Source of the DNA: CAVYTF01 sp963708205
Lineage (GTDB): Bacteria; Bacteroidota; Bacteroidia; Chitinophagales; Chitinophagaceae
Length of the DNA: 64,000 nt
Assembly (NCBI GenBank): GCA_963708205.1
Contig: OY970196.1
Location: forward strand, 558,001 to 622,000
Reading direction: 5' to 3'
The first letter of the stretch is position 1. Every line of letters begins with the position of its first letter. Below the pieces are notes generated by a model. The model ran no database searches. It worked only from the letters and a program-made list of their open reading frames with translations, and had not been told where the DNA came from. Shown here in pieces: positions 1 to 8,612 of the stretch. The translations under genes and the position numbers were made by a program.

Positions 1-292
1 CTATGAATGCGTTGGTGTTTAAAAGTGAAAGAGCGCTTTTCTTATTTCCAAATTTATCATTAACATACGAGATAGAGCCATTTTGAACAGTGCCGTTATT
101 GCCGTGACCGCTTGCATCATTTAAATTTTTGTGGAAAGGAAGATAACAAATCAAGCCACTATCACTAACAGATGCAGTAACAGGCTGTGGTGTGTTAGCT
201 GTACTTTTTGCAGCATTTTCTTTGCTGCAGGATATAACTGCAATTATGGCTACCACAATGATAGCGGCGTAATTGAGTAACATTTTTTTCAT
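1..292 (-). CDS. LamG-like jellyroll lipoprotein, C-terminus cut by window edge
   Basis: An open frame starts at an ATG at 290-292 and runs off the left edge (97 codons visible). The N-terminus is a lipoprotein signal: two lysines, a hydrophobic run, then the lipobox VISC with the acylated cysteine at residue 22. The residues just after it are SKEN; a charged stretch after the Cys resembles the surface-export signal of Bacteroidota lipoproteins, so outer-face display is possible (inference). From about residue 45 the sequence GLICYLPF, then NDASGHGNNG, is the typical start of a LamG/concanavalin A-like jellyroll domain, which usually binds glycans or mediates adhesion. Nothing can be said about the missing C-terminal part. 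Confidence 0.7.
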   Translation of the reverse strand, partial: MKKMLLNYAAIIVVAIIAVISCSKENAAKSTANTPQPVTASVSDSGLICYLPFHKNLNDASGHGNNGTVQNGSISYVNDKFGNKKSALSLLNTNAFI

Positions 293-412
293 TTGATTAA
301 ATTTATTTTTAATGAAAGTATATAAAATACTTTACCGCCAAAGAAAATGCGCGATTTAATTTTGATTAAATCTAAAAAATATTTTTCCGGAGGAAATTCC
401 TCTGATTAAATA

Positions 413-1309
413 TCAGAGTTTATCTAAGAGAATGGTGTACGAATTTTCTTTACCTGCTACAATGTGTATAAGCGAAGTATAGGCCGCATAGCCGGTTGCA
501 GCAATGTTTAAGGAAGGATTGCCTGCGCCAAGAATTTCTATTTCGCAGAAACCTTTAGCATCTGTGGAAGCAGTTTTTTTAGTGTTGCTGACAGTGATTG
601 CGGCATTAACAACAGGCAAACCGGAAACCTTGTCTGCAGCCGTGATATCTAAAGTGGTGTGATGAATATTTATCACGGGTATTTGAGCAACTTTATTTAA
701 ACCATTATAGAAAGCAATATTTGTGGTCTTATATTTCTTACCAAGCTTCAACAAATTCTTTACATCCTTATCTACTGTTTTTAGATTTGATTTGAAGGCT
801 GATGTGAGCGTGGGAGAAACGGCGTGCACTTCTTCTGAAGAGCCCTGCATATTGGAAAAAGTATCAATGAAGGATTGAAGTTGCTTAAGATCTCCGGCAG
901 TAACATAATCATCTGTAATGGCAGCGAGATTAGCGTTCATAATATCGTGGGCCGACTGAGCATGGGCAGCAGCGTCTGCATCTGAGACACTGGTATAATA
1001 GGTTTCTGCATCATTAAGAGACATGGATACTGATAATTGCCCAAGCGAATCTAACTGCACCTGCGCATTGCCGCAAAGGGTGGCGGCGAAAGCGCCCATA
1101 TCGTTTTTAGCCACTAATTTATCTGCACTAAAGCCTGAATTATTAACGCCTGCAAGTACAGCGGAAGCGTTGGCGATGCCATTGTCAGTATTGAAAAGTT
1201 TGTTGAGATTGGTAAATGCTGTATCTGCTGCATAAACAGCAGCATTGCCTGAAAGAAAATTTGCTAAACCGCTATTGCGGCTCATTTTGGCTTGTTCGCG
1301 ATTGTCCAT
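413..1309 (-). CDS. Protein with C-terminal carboxypeptidase-regulatory-like domain, function unknown
   Basis: 298 aa, ATG start, no signal peptide or membrane segment seen. Residues 1-210 are Ala-, Asn- and Asp-rich and look helical, and I do not recognise them. Residues about 217-298 look like a carboxypeptidase-regulatory-like beta-sandwich: DITAADKVSGLPVVNAAITV, then a TDAKGFCEI segment and a closing hydrophobic strand. That fold is common in Bacteroidota surface and TonB-dependent proteins as an Ig-like spacer. A cytoplasmic or non-classically exported location is implied by the missing signal, unless the start lies elsewhere. It stands alone between the lipoprotein gene and a minisatellite, all on the minus strand. 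No function is proposed. Confidence 0.7.
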   Translation of the reverse strand: MDNREQAKMSRNSGLANFLSGNAAVYAADTAFTNLNKLFNTDNGIANASAVLAGVNNSGFSADKLVAKNDMGAFAATLCGNAQVQLDSLGQLSVSMSLNDAETYYTSVSDADAAAHAQSAHDIMNANLAAITDDYVTAGDLKQLQSFIDTFSNMQGSSEEVHAVSPTLTSAFKSNLKTVDKDVKNLLKLGKKYKTTNIAFYNGLNKVAQIPVINIHHTTLDITAADKVSGLPVVNAAITVSNTKKTASTDAKGFCEIEILGAGNPSLNIAATGYAAYTSLIHIVAGKENSYTILLDKL

Positions 1310-1348
1310 CTTGGTTGCTTTAATTTTTATAAATGTAGACTTATTATT

Positions 1349-1648
1349 TTACAAAGGGATTTTTTTCGAAAAAAAGCCGACAGGGCTTAGATGATTGTCG
1401 ACAGACGTTAGATGCGAACCGACATGAGTTTTATGGCTGCCGACAGGTCTTAGATGCGAACCGACAAGGCTTTTATGACTTTCGACAGACCTTAGATGCG
1501 AACCGACAAGGCTTTTATGACTTTCGACAGACCTTAGATGCGGACCGACAAGGCTTTTATGACTATCGACAGACCTTAGATGCGAACCAACAGGGCTTAG
1601 ATGAGTGTTAACAGTGATTGGATGCGTATCGGTTGTTTTTTCAACCAA
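1349..1648 (-). CDS. Possible heptad-repeat peptide encoded by the minisatellite
   Basis: A 99-codon open frame covers the whole minisatellite, but it has no ATG; the only start is a TTG at 1646-1648. The product would be twelve His-containing heptads followed by FFSKKIPL. A 21-bp unit without a stop codon keeps a frame open automatically, so the open frame alone is weak evidence of coding. In favour of coding, the V and H positions of the heptad are kept in most units. No signal peptide or known domain is present. Translation is unproven; it may be only an intergenic repeat. Confidence 0.25.
   Translation of the reverse strand: MVEKTTDTHPITVNTHLSPVGSHLRSVDSHKSLVGPHLRSVESHKSLVGSHLRSVESHKSLVGSHLRPVGSHKTHVGSHLTSVDNHLSPVGFFSKKIPL
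1376..1627 (-). repeat. 21-bp minisatellite, 12 units (heptad-coding)
   Basis: Twelve tandem 21-bp units can be read on the minus strand. Each translates to a heptapeptide of the form S-H-(L/K)-x-(S/P/L)-V-(G/D/E). Units alternate between SHLRSVE-type and SHKSLVG-type, giving a 42-bp higher-order period in the middle of the array. The inner units are nearly identical and the outer ones diverge, the pattern expected from unequal exchange or slippage. There are no spacers, so it is not a CRISPR array. Confidence 0.85.
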
Positions 1649-1713
1649 TATTCTTTTTATTATCCTCTTCTTTTAGCGAATACAATAATTTAGCGCGATA
1701 AAAAATTGGGAAA

Positions 1714-2637
1714 GTGCAGGAAGAAGCCGTAAAAATATCTGTTGTCATTTGCAGTTATAACCGCGCAAAATATATTGTTGGCGCGATGGACAGCCTTTAC
1801 CATCAAACGCTGCCAAAGCATTTGTACGAAACGATCGTGGTGGATAATAACAGTAAGGACAATACGAAAGAAATTTGCCTAAACTACATTGCAGCACATC
1901 CTGACTATAATATTTTTTATCTTGAAGAAAAGGAACAGGGCGCTTCTTTCGCACGCAATACGGGTGTAAAAAACTGCAAAGGCGAGTTGGTTGTTTTTAT
2001 GGATGATGATGCCATTGCCAATAATGATTTCCTGAAACGCATCCTTGATTTTTTTGAAACGCATGATGATGCTGATGCACTTGGCGGAAGGATCATTCCA
2101 AAATTTATTCCCGAAGAACCGAAGTGGATGTCGCATTATGTTTCCTCGCTTGTGGGCAATTTTCATTACAGCGAAAGCGTCACTATTTTCAAAGCCGGAA
2201 AATATCCGCTGGAATCAAACATGGTTGTGCGGAAAAAAGATTTTGAGGAAGTTGGTGGTTTCAATAGCAATCTTCCCGGCGTAAAAGGCGCGCTAAGAAT
2301 TGGCGGAGAAGGGAAAGAATTTTTTTTGAAGCTGCAACATCAATTTCACAAAAAAGTGTATTACGATCCTGCGATTTGTGTGCAGCATATTGTGGAAGTA
2401 AATAAACTGACGCGGCAATATATGTACAGCGTGGCATCGGGTATCGGCAGAGGTGAACGTGTGAGGATGCTTGCGAAAAGTAAGACAGCTTTCTATAAAA
2501 AAATGGGAGAATATATTTTAAAATTCGGTGCATCTGTTGTACTTGGTGGAAAATATATTTTGCAGGGCAATGCTGCGAAAGCCTTGCCTGTAATACATTT
2601 CAGAATAGATGCGTTGAAGGGTTTGGTGGGAAGATAA
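1714..2637 (+). CDS. Glycosyltransferase family 2
   Basis: 307 aa from a GTG start preceded by a purine-rich GGGAAAG. It has a GT-A fold: ISVVICSYNRAKYI at residues 8-21 (nucleotide-binding strand), then IVVDNNSKDNT, then the metal-binding DxD region VFMDDDAIA at about 93-101. A GGFN motif near residue 188 precedes the acceptor-side region. The C-terminal ~60 residues include a hydrophobic stretch that may lie against the membrane. It probably transfers a sugar from a nucleotide-sugar to a surface glycan or lipid; donor and acceptor cannot be read. It faces a second GT2 gene tail to tail with 3 bp between stop codons, and no other polysaccharide genes are nearby. Confidence 0.85.
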   Translation: MQEEAVKISVVICSYNRAKYIVGAMDSLYHQTLPKHLYETIVVDNNSKDNTKEICLNYIAAHPDYNIFYLEEKEQGASFARNTGVKNCKGELVVFMDDDAIANNDFLKRILDFFETHDDADALGGRIIPKFIPEEPKWMSHYVSSLVGNFHYSESVTIFKAGKYPLESNMVVRKKDFEEVGGFNSNLPGVKGALRIGGEGKEFFLKLQHQFHKKVYYDPAICVQHIVEVNKLTRQYMYSVASGIGRGERVRMLAKSKTAFYKKMGEYILKFGASVVLGGKYILQGNAAKALPVIHFRIDALKGLVGR

Positions 2638-2640
2638 TGG

Positions 2641-3648
2641 CTAAAACATTTTATAAAAATGCGGTTTGTTTTTTATTATTATTGGTGAAAGTTGCCAAAC
2701 TTTAATAACATTTTTGGTAAGCGCTTTTATTTTTTTCCAATCGGCAAAAGGATTTACAAAGAGAAAAAGATGGTGGAAGAAACTGCAGATCATGAAAACC
2801 GGAATAGTAAATGTGTAATTTATCAAATGAAATAAAAACCAAAAAACGCCATATTGCTTTCTTATTCTTACATGATTCGATACAATTAACTGCAATCCTT
2901 TTTTATCGTATAAATTAAAATAACTTTTATCATCAGAGCCTGCTGCGCCCTGGATTATTTCACCAATAATGTGTATGATATTTATATTACCATAAATAAA
3001 TAAATCGCCAACTTTTGCAAGCCTGCTGCACCACTCCACCTCTTCGGCGTACAGAAAAAAATCTTCATCCATTAAACCAATTTTTTCAATAGCTGCTTTT
3101 TTTATCATAACAAAAGCGCCGCTTATCCAATCAACTTTTTCTTCCGCATTTGCTTTTTCTATGGATGGTTTTCTCGCATTAAATAAATTGGCAAGTGCTT
3201 TTATAAAGCCACCCCAATAAGGCAACGGCAATAAATGATTTAACCCCTTCGGAGAAAAAAAACTTCCGGATGTTTGCGGAGAACCGTCAGGATTAAGCAT
3301 CTGCACGCCACAGGCAACATCGTTTTTTCTTGTAATAAATTTCTGCAGACAATTATTTATTGCATCATCTAAAATAATCGTATCTGGATTTAATAATAAA
3401 ACAATTTCATTTTTAGATTCTTTGATCGCTCTGTTATTGGCGCGTGCAAAACCCGCATTGGCATTCATTTCTATCCATTTTACAAAAGGATATTTTGATG
3501 TAATAATTTCTTTGCTGTTGTCACGCGAATCGTTATCAACAATTATCCATTCGAAATTTTTTGATGAAGGAAATTGCAAAGCGCTTTCAAGACAATCAAT
3601 AATAAATGCCGATGCTTTATAATTGACGATTATTATTGAAAGAGACAA
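2641..3648 (-). CDS. Glycosyltransferase family 2, rhamnosyltransferase-like
   Basis: 335 aa, ATG start. The N-terminus reads SLSIIIVNYKAS, followed by IIVDNDSRDNS and the motif LLLNPDTII, which is the form of the DxD region found in the WbbL/rhamnosyltransferase-like branch of GT2. A WISGAFVMIKK segment (about 178-188) and DEDFFLYAEEVEWCSRL (about 199-215) match the acceptor-side motifs of that branch. A hydrophobic C-terminal segment (about 265-300) suggests membrane association. Likely role: adding a deoxysugar or similar residue to a cell-surface polysaccharide; the specific sugar is inference. It is convergent with the GT2 at 1714-2637. Confidence 0.85.
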   Translation of the reverse strand: MSLSIIIVNYKASAFIIDCLESALQFPSSKNFEWIIVDNDSRDNSKEIITSKYPFVKWIEMNANAGFARANNRAIKESKNEIVLLLNPDTIILDDAINNCLQKFITRKNDVACGVQMLNPDGSPQTSGSFFSPKGLNHLLPLPYWGGFIKALANLFNARKPSIEKANAEEKVDWISGAFVMIKKAAIEKIGLMDEDFFLYAEEVEWCSRLAKVGDLFIYGNINIIHIIGEIIQGAAGSDDKSYFNLYDKKGLQLIVSNHVRIRKQYGVFWFLFHLINYTFTIPVFMICSFFHHLFLFVNPFADWKKIKALTKNVIKVWQLSPIIIKNKPHFYKMF

Positions 3649-3695
3649 TGTTTAATTTTTTTTGGAAGATAAAAACAAATAAATTCATTTGGCTT

Positions 3696-6191
3696 TTATC
3701 TTATCAAAACCACCACTCCTTTTCTCAAAATATTGCCGCAAAGTGTTTTTCCATGTATCTGGTAAATGTATGTTCCTGTTGGTTGCATCAATCCTTTATA
3801 AGTTCCATCCCAGCATTCAGAAATATTGGAAGTATGAAATATTAAAGTACCCCAGCGGTTATAAATACTAAAATTTAAATCACTCACACTACCCCATTCT
3901 TTTATTCCAAAGCAATCATTGTTTCCATCACCATTTGGCGTGAATGCAGAAGGAACAAGATAACCATTGCTTACGTTTCCTGTGTTTGCAAACACGGTGA
4001 TCGAGTCTTGCCCATAGCATCCATCATCACCTAAAATTTTTACATAATAAGTGGTGGTTTGAAACGGCGAAGCAAGCGGATTAGAAGCCTTTGCGTTTGA
4101 TAAAGAATTTGTGGGCGACCAACTGTAACTTATACCACCAGTTGCCTGCAACTGCGAAGTGCCCAAAATGCAATCAACATCGTTTGATTTGGAAATAGTT
4201 GTATTGGGTTGTGGCTTTACTGTTACTACAGTAAAAAGAGAATCGGAAACATGACAGGAAGTATCAATGATCTGAACTTCATAAGTTGTGTTTACCACGG
4301 GAAATACCTGGGCAATAGCATTAGACGGATCTGCAACTGAAGCCGAAGGCGACCATGCAAAAACGTTGCCCCCAAAGGCTTTCAGCGATACAGTATCACC
4401 GGCACAAATAGCGGCTGTCATTGGCTGCACACCAAATAAATGCACAGTATCAACTGAAATAAAAACAGAATCCGTTGCCATGCAATTATTATTTCCTGTA
4501 ACCTGTACAAAATATTTTATCGGGTTATTGATGTTTGCGAAAGGATTGGAAATTGTGGTATCCGATAAACCATTTGCAGGATACCAATAATAATTTATAC
4601 CACCGGATGCATTCAATTGCAATGTTCCGGTTTTGCAAATACTTGTATCATTCGTGATACCAACAACAGGCAACGTCATTACATTTACATAAATTGAATC
4701 GATTGCTGTGCAAACTCCATTGCCTGCAATCAAAAAGAATTTTGTACTTGTTGAAGTAAAAGCAATTGGCTGCGCAATGGTGCTATCGCTTACATATTTT
4801 CCCGGCGACCAATCGTACGCATTTGTGTTTGAAGCATTGATGATAAGTTTTGTTGAATCTCCTTTGCAAATTGATAAAGTATCCTGGGGCACTGATAACA
4901 TAGCTTTCGGAACAACATTTATCACGACAGAATCTGTATTGCTGCAATAATTAGAATCAGTAACTGTAACAAAATATGTTGTTGATTTAATTGGCGAAGC
5001 AGCGGGCGAAGCAATATCTGCATTATTTAAAGTCTTCGCAGGTGCCCACTGGTATTGAGTTCCAGTTAATGAGTTAGCATTAAGCATTGTGCTGTCACCT
5101 GCACAAATAGTAGCATCACCACTTACACTTATTTTTGGAATTGGTACTACTTCTGCCGTTAAAGAATCAGTTTCAAGATAGACAGGATAGAGAGAAAAAT
5201 TATTTAGTGTAAAAGCATTTGCTGCACTGTCTGTATCAAGATCATAAAATTTTATGTACAAAGATGTATCCGATCCCGAGAACCATGTTATTCTGTATTT
5301 CTTTTCAAAACATGTCATTGAAGGAAGTAAAAATTGGTTGATGATTTCTCCATTATTAAAATTACATTCCAACACTAAAGAATCTGTCGCAACTAAAACT
5401 GCAGAGTGAAAAATGAACTGGTAGTTTGTGTTTGCCAACACAGATATTCTTTTACTCCACACAATTGTCTTCGGAACTGTAGAACCATTTACAAGCATCA
5501 TCGTATCAAGGAACGAAGAATCATATGGACAAATGGCATAAGAAGAATTCCAAAGTTGCGGGTTTGATGTGATGTAATAATAACCGTTGCTGTTTATGGC
5601 ACTATCATAAATATATTGTGATAAAAAGTTTGTATTGCCACCTTCGAAATTTCCATTTGTAATAATATTTGTACCTTTTTTTACTTCATTATATTGATAG
5701 GTGACATTTGATTTCGGATCTATCAAAGGATCATAAATATCAACAGAATCAAGGTATGTAGCGGGCGACCAACAATTATCAAGCGCAGTGGAATCGCCTT
5801 CCAAATGTGTTGTGCCATTGATGCAGGCATTTACAGATTTATCTTCATAAATTTCTCCATGAATAATATTTATTGCAAATTGTTTTATTATTGTATCAAC
5901 ACATCCATCAATATTTTTACCAACCATTTCCACAGTATAAATTCCCTGCGAAGTATAATCATGCACAACCGAATCACCGCTGCCAAAAGTGCCATCACCA
6001 AAAATCCATGTAACATTTTTATGAGTGAAAGAAGTGTTGGTGAAATTAATTTGCGATTGATCGCAGGCATTAAAATCATAAGTAAAATCTCCGGGTAAAT
6101 ACGTACAATTTTGACCACCACTTTTTTGTGAAAATGAAGGATAAAAAAAACAGAGAATACCTGCAGAAAGAAAATAATTTTTAAGACTCAT
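3696..6191 (-). CDS. Secreted PKD/Ig-repeat protein with T9SS type B (CHU_C) sorting domain
   Basis: 831 aa, with a signal peptide ending near FYPSFSQ (residue 22). Residues ~40-110 form a PKD domain (motif WIFGDGTF). Residues ~175-345 resemble a carbohydrate-binding or choice-of-anchor beta sandwich (GNFEGGN near its start). Residues ~355-745 hold about five Ig-like repeats of ~75-80 aa, each carrying a C-x-G-D/T-x-x-L-x-A core and a YxW(S/A/Y)P motif. The end is a gliding-motility-associated C-terminal domain: FTPNGDGNND, then YNRWGTLIFH and WDGTYKG. That domain directs export by the type IX system. The protein is probably displayed or released as an adhesin or matrix protein. No enzyme domain is visible. 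Confidence 0.88.
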   Translation of the reverse strand: MSLKNYFLSAGILCFFYPSFSQKSGGQNCTYLPGDFTYDFNACDQSQINFTNTSFTHKNVTWIFGDGTFGSGDSVVHDYTSQGIYTVEMVGKNIDGCVDTIIKQFAINIIHGEIYEDKSVNACINGTTHLEGDSTALDNCWSPATYLDSVDIYDPLIDPKSNVTYQYNEVKKGTNIITNGNFEGGNTNFLSQYIYDSAINSNGYYYITSNPQLWNSSYAICPYDSSFLDTMMLVNGSTVPKTIVWSKRISVLANTNYQFIFHSAVLVATDSLVLECNFNNGEIINQFLLPSMTCFEKKYRITWFSGSDTSLYIKFYDLDTDSAANAFTLNNFSLYPVYLETDSLTAEVVPIPKISVSGDATICAGDSTMLNANSLTGTQYQWAPAKTLNNADIASPAASPIKSTTYFVTVTDSNYCSNTDSVVINVVPKAMLSVPQDTLSICKGDSTKLIINASNTNAYDWSPGKYVSDSTIAQPIAFTSTSTKFFLIAGNGVCTAIDSIYVNVMTLPVVGITNDTSICKTGTLQLNASGGINYYWYPANGLSDTTISNPFANINNPIKYFVQVTGNNNCMATDSVFISVDTVHLFGVQPMTAAICAGDTVSLKAFGGNVFAWSPSASVADPSNAIAQVFPVVNTTYEVQIIDTSCHVSDSLFTVVTVKPQPNTTISKSNDVDCILGTSQLQATGGISYSWSPTNSLSNAKASNPLASPFQTTTYYVKILGDDGCYGQDSITVFANTGNVSNGYLVPSAFTPNGDGNNDCFGIKEWGSVSDLNFSIYNRWGTLIFHTSNISECWDGTYKGLMQPTGTYIYQIHGKTLCGNILRKGVVVLIR

Positions 6192-6267
6192 TTTAAAAAA
6201 ATGATACTGGATTTCTAAAAGAAAATTATTCTTCCTGCAAGTTCACATAATAATTGGTCGTTAACAA

Positions 6268-7011
6268 TTAATTTTTCATGAGAAAATCCAGGAACATTTT
6301 CAGTCCTTTATTTTTTTCTTCATCCAAAATATAGCTTATGTTTTCTTTATAATAAACATTTAAATCGTAAGCTGCAAAAGGGTTTTCAGCAATTACTTCA
6401 GGTAGATTTTTTAATCCTTCCACATTCGCTTCATTAAAATCCTGTATAAAATTTTCAGGCAATTTTTTGTTTGCAATCCATGCCGCAAAAACAAAAGACA
6501 AATCTGTCAAATCAACCCACGCAGCAGCAAGATCATATATATATTTAGATTTTTTTCTTTGTTGCAAAGCTCTGTCGCCGATAACAACTCCTGCAACATT
6601 GCCTTTTATTTCATCAATATAATTTTCATTTGCTTCAGTAAGTTTCGGAGAAATTTTCCAGTAATTTTTTAATAGAATTTTTGCAAGCGCAACAGAAGTT
6701 CTGCTTTGATAATCCAGTAAAATTTCATCGACTTCTTCAATCGGCACATCGCTGAAAATGCAGACTGACGCTGCGTTTCCTGTTGCACCAATACAATAAT
6801 CACTTACAATATGCCATTCATTTAATTCAGGAATTACAGCAACGGGAACCAAGCCGACATCAATTGTTCCGTCAATTAATTGTTGTGCAATTTTTGATGG
6901 ATATTCTTCAGTTAATTCAATTTGCTGCATCAATTTTTTTGAACGTTTTATTCCGTACAGCAAAGGCTTTGTGTTTAAATAACTTACTGCGCCAACTTTT
7001 ATCTTACTCAA
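6268..7011 (-). CDS. mqnA: Chorismate dehydratase (menaquinone synthesis, futalosine route)
   Basis: About 247 aa. MqnA removes water from chorismate to give 3-[(1-carboxyvinyl)oxy]benzoate, the first step of the futalosine route to menaquinone. The fold is a periplasmic-binding-protein type; the N-terminal KVGAVSYLNTKPLLYGI, the DVGLVPVAVIPEL segment and LDYQSRTSVALAKILL are family signatures. No ATG is available. I chose the TTG at 7009-7011, which gives the usual MSKIKVGAVSY start; a TTG at 7030-7032 would add seven residues. None of the later mqn genes is in the window, so the pathway must be completed elsewhere on the chromosome. Confidence 0.88.
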   Translation of the reverse strand: MSKIKVGAVSYLNTKPLLYGIKRSKKLMQQIELTEEYPSKIAQQLIDGTIDVGLVPVAVIPELNEWHIVSDYCIGATGNAASVCIFSDVPIEEVDEILLDYQSRTSVALAKILLKNYWKISPKLTEANENYIDEIKGNVAGVVIGDRALQQRKKSKYIYDLAAAWVDLTDLSFVFAAWIANKKLPENFIQDFNEANVEGLKNLPEVIAENPFAAYDLNVYYKENISYILDEEKNKGLKMFLDFLMKN

Positions 7012-7074
7012 TTCGTTTAAATTTGCGTGCAAAGAAAAGAGATTTTTATGTAGTCATCTGTTGAATATGAATGA

Positions 7075-7132
7075 AGCATCGTTGCGACGCTCCGTTCATG
7101 TTCCTCTTTACTATTGAGCTTTGCGAATTTTA
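7075..7132 (+). repeat. Dispersed TTGCGTCGC-type intergenic repeat, copy 1
   Basis: GCATCGTTGCGACGC followed by a T-rich stretch and TATTGAGCTTTG. It aligns imperfectly with the copies at 7154-7206 (opposite strand), 10256-10315 and 19984-20037. Together with the 7154-7206 copy it forms a loose inverted pair between mqnA and purB. It has no coding potential. Confidence 0.5.
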
Positions 7133-7153
7133 TAGATGTTTATGGAAATTTAA

Positions 7154-7206
7154 AACATTGCTGAATAGAATAACAGAATGTACAAGAGTGCGACGCAACG
7201 GCAGCT
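7154..7206 (-). repeat. Dispersed TTGCGTCGC-type intergenic repeat, copy 2
   Basis: On the minus strand it reads TTGCGTCGCACTCTTGT (7182-7198), then a T-rich stretch, ATTCTA and CAGCAA. This 17-mer is identical to one at 19994-20010, and the match continues with substitutions for another ~25 bp, so these are two copies of one dispersed element. It lies between mqnA and purB. Confidence 0.7.
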
Positions 7207-7276
7207 AAATAGTAATTCAAAAGCTTAGTTCAAAAAGAATTTCTCTTTTTTTATCTTCTAAATTCTAACTCTTTAA

Positions 7277-8611
7277 ATGGAATTAAATAATCTTACTGCA
7301 ATTTCTCCGATCGATGGTCGTTACAGAAAACAACTCGCGCATCTTGATGAATATTTTTCTGAATATGCTTTGATAAAATATCGGGTGCATGTTGAGGTTG
7401 AATACTTTTTATTTCTTGCAGAAAATAAATTTTTTAAGCTTTCACAGAAAGAAAAACAACGCTCGAAAGATGTTGCTGCAAACTTTAATCTGGATGATGC
7501 ACGGCAAATAAAACAAATTGAAGCAACAACAAATCATGATGTAAAGGCAGTTGAATATTTTTTAAAAGAGCAGCTAAAAAATGTTGCAATAAAAGAATGG
7601 ATTCATTTCGGATTGACATCGCAGGACATTAACAACACAGCAATTCCTTTAAGCTGGAAAGAATGCATGGAGCAGGAATATTTGCCCTTGTTATTAAACC
7701 TGAAAAAGAATTTGCAATCACTTGCTTCACAATGGAAAAATGTTTCGATGCTGGCCAGAACGCACGGACAGCCAGCATCTCCAACGATCTTAGGAAAAGA
7801 ATTTATGGTGTTTGTTGAACGAATAGAAAATCAGATCAAGTTATTTTCTTACATTCCTTATTCTGCAAAATTTGGTGGCGCAACAGGAAATTTCAACGCA
7901 CACAAAATTGCTTTTCCCAAAAAAGACTGGATAAAACTATCGAATGATTTTGTTGAAAATAAGCTTGGCTTGCAGCGTTTGCAATACACAACGCAGATAG
8001 AACATTATGATAATCTTGCTGCACATTTTGACACGATAAAACGCATCAATAATATTTTGATTGACTTGTGCAGGGATGTTTGGACATACATCAGCATAGA
8101 TTATTTTAAGCAAAAAACTATTAAAGGCGAAGTTGGTTCAAGCGCGATGCCACATAAAGTAAACCCAATTGATTTTGAAAATGCCGAAGGAAACTTCGGG
8201 CTCGCAAATGCAGTGCTGGAGCACCTTTCAGCGAAGCTACCAGTTTCGAGATTGCAAAGAGATTTAACTGATTCAACTGTTTTAAGAAATCTTGGCGTTC
8301 CTGTTGCGCATACAATTTTGGCAATAAAATCTTTAGAAAAAGGTTTGGGCAAATTGGTATTGAATGAAAATAAATTAAAAGAAGATTTGGAAAGTAATTG
8401 GGTTGTTGTAGCCGAGGCAATACAAACAATTTTGCGCAGAGAAAATTATCCAAATCCTTATGAAGCGTTGAAGGAATTAACGCGCGGAAAAACGTCCATC
8501 ACTAAAAATGATATTCATCAATTTATTGATTCACTTAAAATAAATTCTTCTTTAAAAAAAGAATTGAAAACAATAACGCCGCATAATTACACGGGAATAA
8601 ATTCTTTGTAA
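7277..8611 (+). CDS. purB: Adenylosuccinate lyase
   Basis: 444 aa, ATG start. It cleaves SAICAR to AICAR and adenylosuccinate to AMP in purine synthesis, both with release of fumarate. Fumarase/aspartase-superfamily features are clear: early ISPIDGRYR, TSQDINNTA around residues 117-125, ARTHGQPASPT near 159, and the signature loop GSSAMPHKVNPIDFE at about 286-300, which carries the catalytic Ser. Length is normal for the family. The next enzyme of AMP formation, purA, is also in this window but 47 kb away, so the two are not co-transcribed. Its stop codon lies 1 bp from that of prfC on the other strand, with no room for a separate terminator. Confidence 0.95.
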   Translation: MELNNLTAISPIDGRYRKQLAHLDEYFSEYALIKYRVHVEVEYFLFLAENKFFKLSQKEKQRSKDVAANFNLDDARQIKQIEATTNHDVKAVEYFLKEQLKNVAIKEWIHFGLTSQDINNTAIPLSWKECMEQEYLPLLLNLKKNLQSLASQWKNVSMLARTHGQPASPTILGKEFMVFVERIENQIKLFSYIPYSAKFGGATGNFNAHKIAFPKKDWIKLSNDFVENKLGLQRLQYTTQIEHYDNLAAHFDTIKRINNILIDLCRDVWTYISIDYFKQKTIKGEVGSSAMPHKVNPIDFENAEGNFGLANAVLEHLSAKLPVSRLQRDLTDSTVLRNLGVPVAHTILAIKSLEKGLGKLVLNENKLKEDLESNWVVVAEAIQTILRRENYPNPYEALKELTRGKTSITKNDIHQFIDSLKINSSLKKELKTITPHNYTGINSL

Positions 8612-8612
8612 A

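Noticed and set aside
360..412. Terminator after the 298-aa gene (GAGGAA/TTCCTC hairpin)
   Set aside because: The stem is short and the T tract is interrupted; too weak to list as a feature.
1376..1627. Possible CRISPR array
   Set aside because: The units are contiguous with no spacers and no cas genes are nearby; it is a minisatellite.
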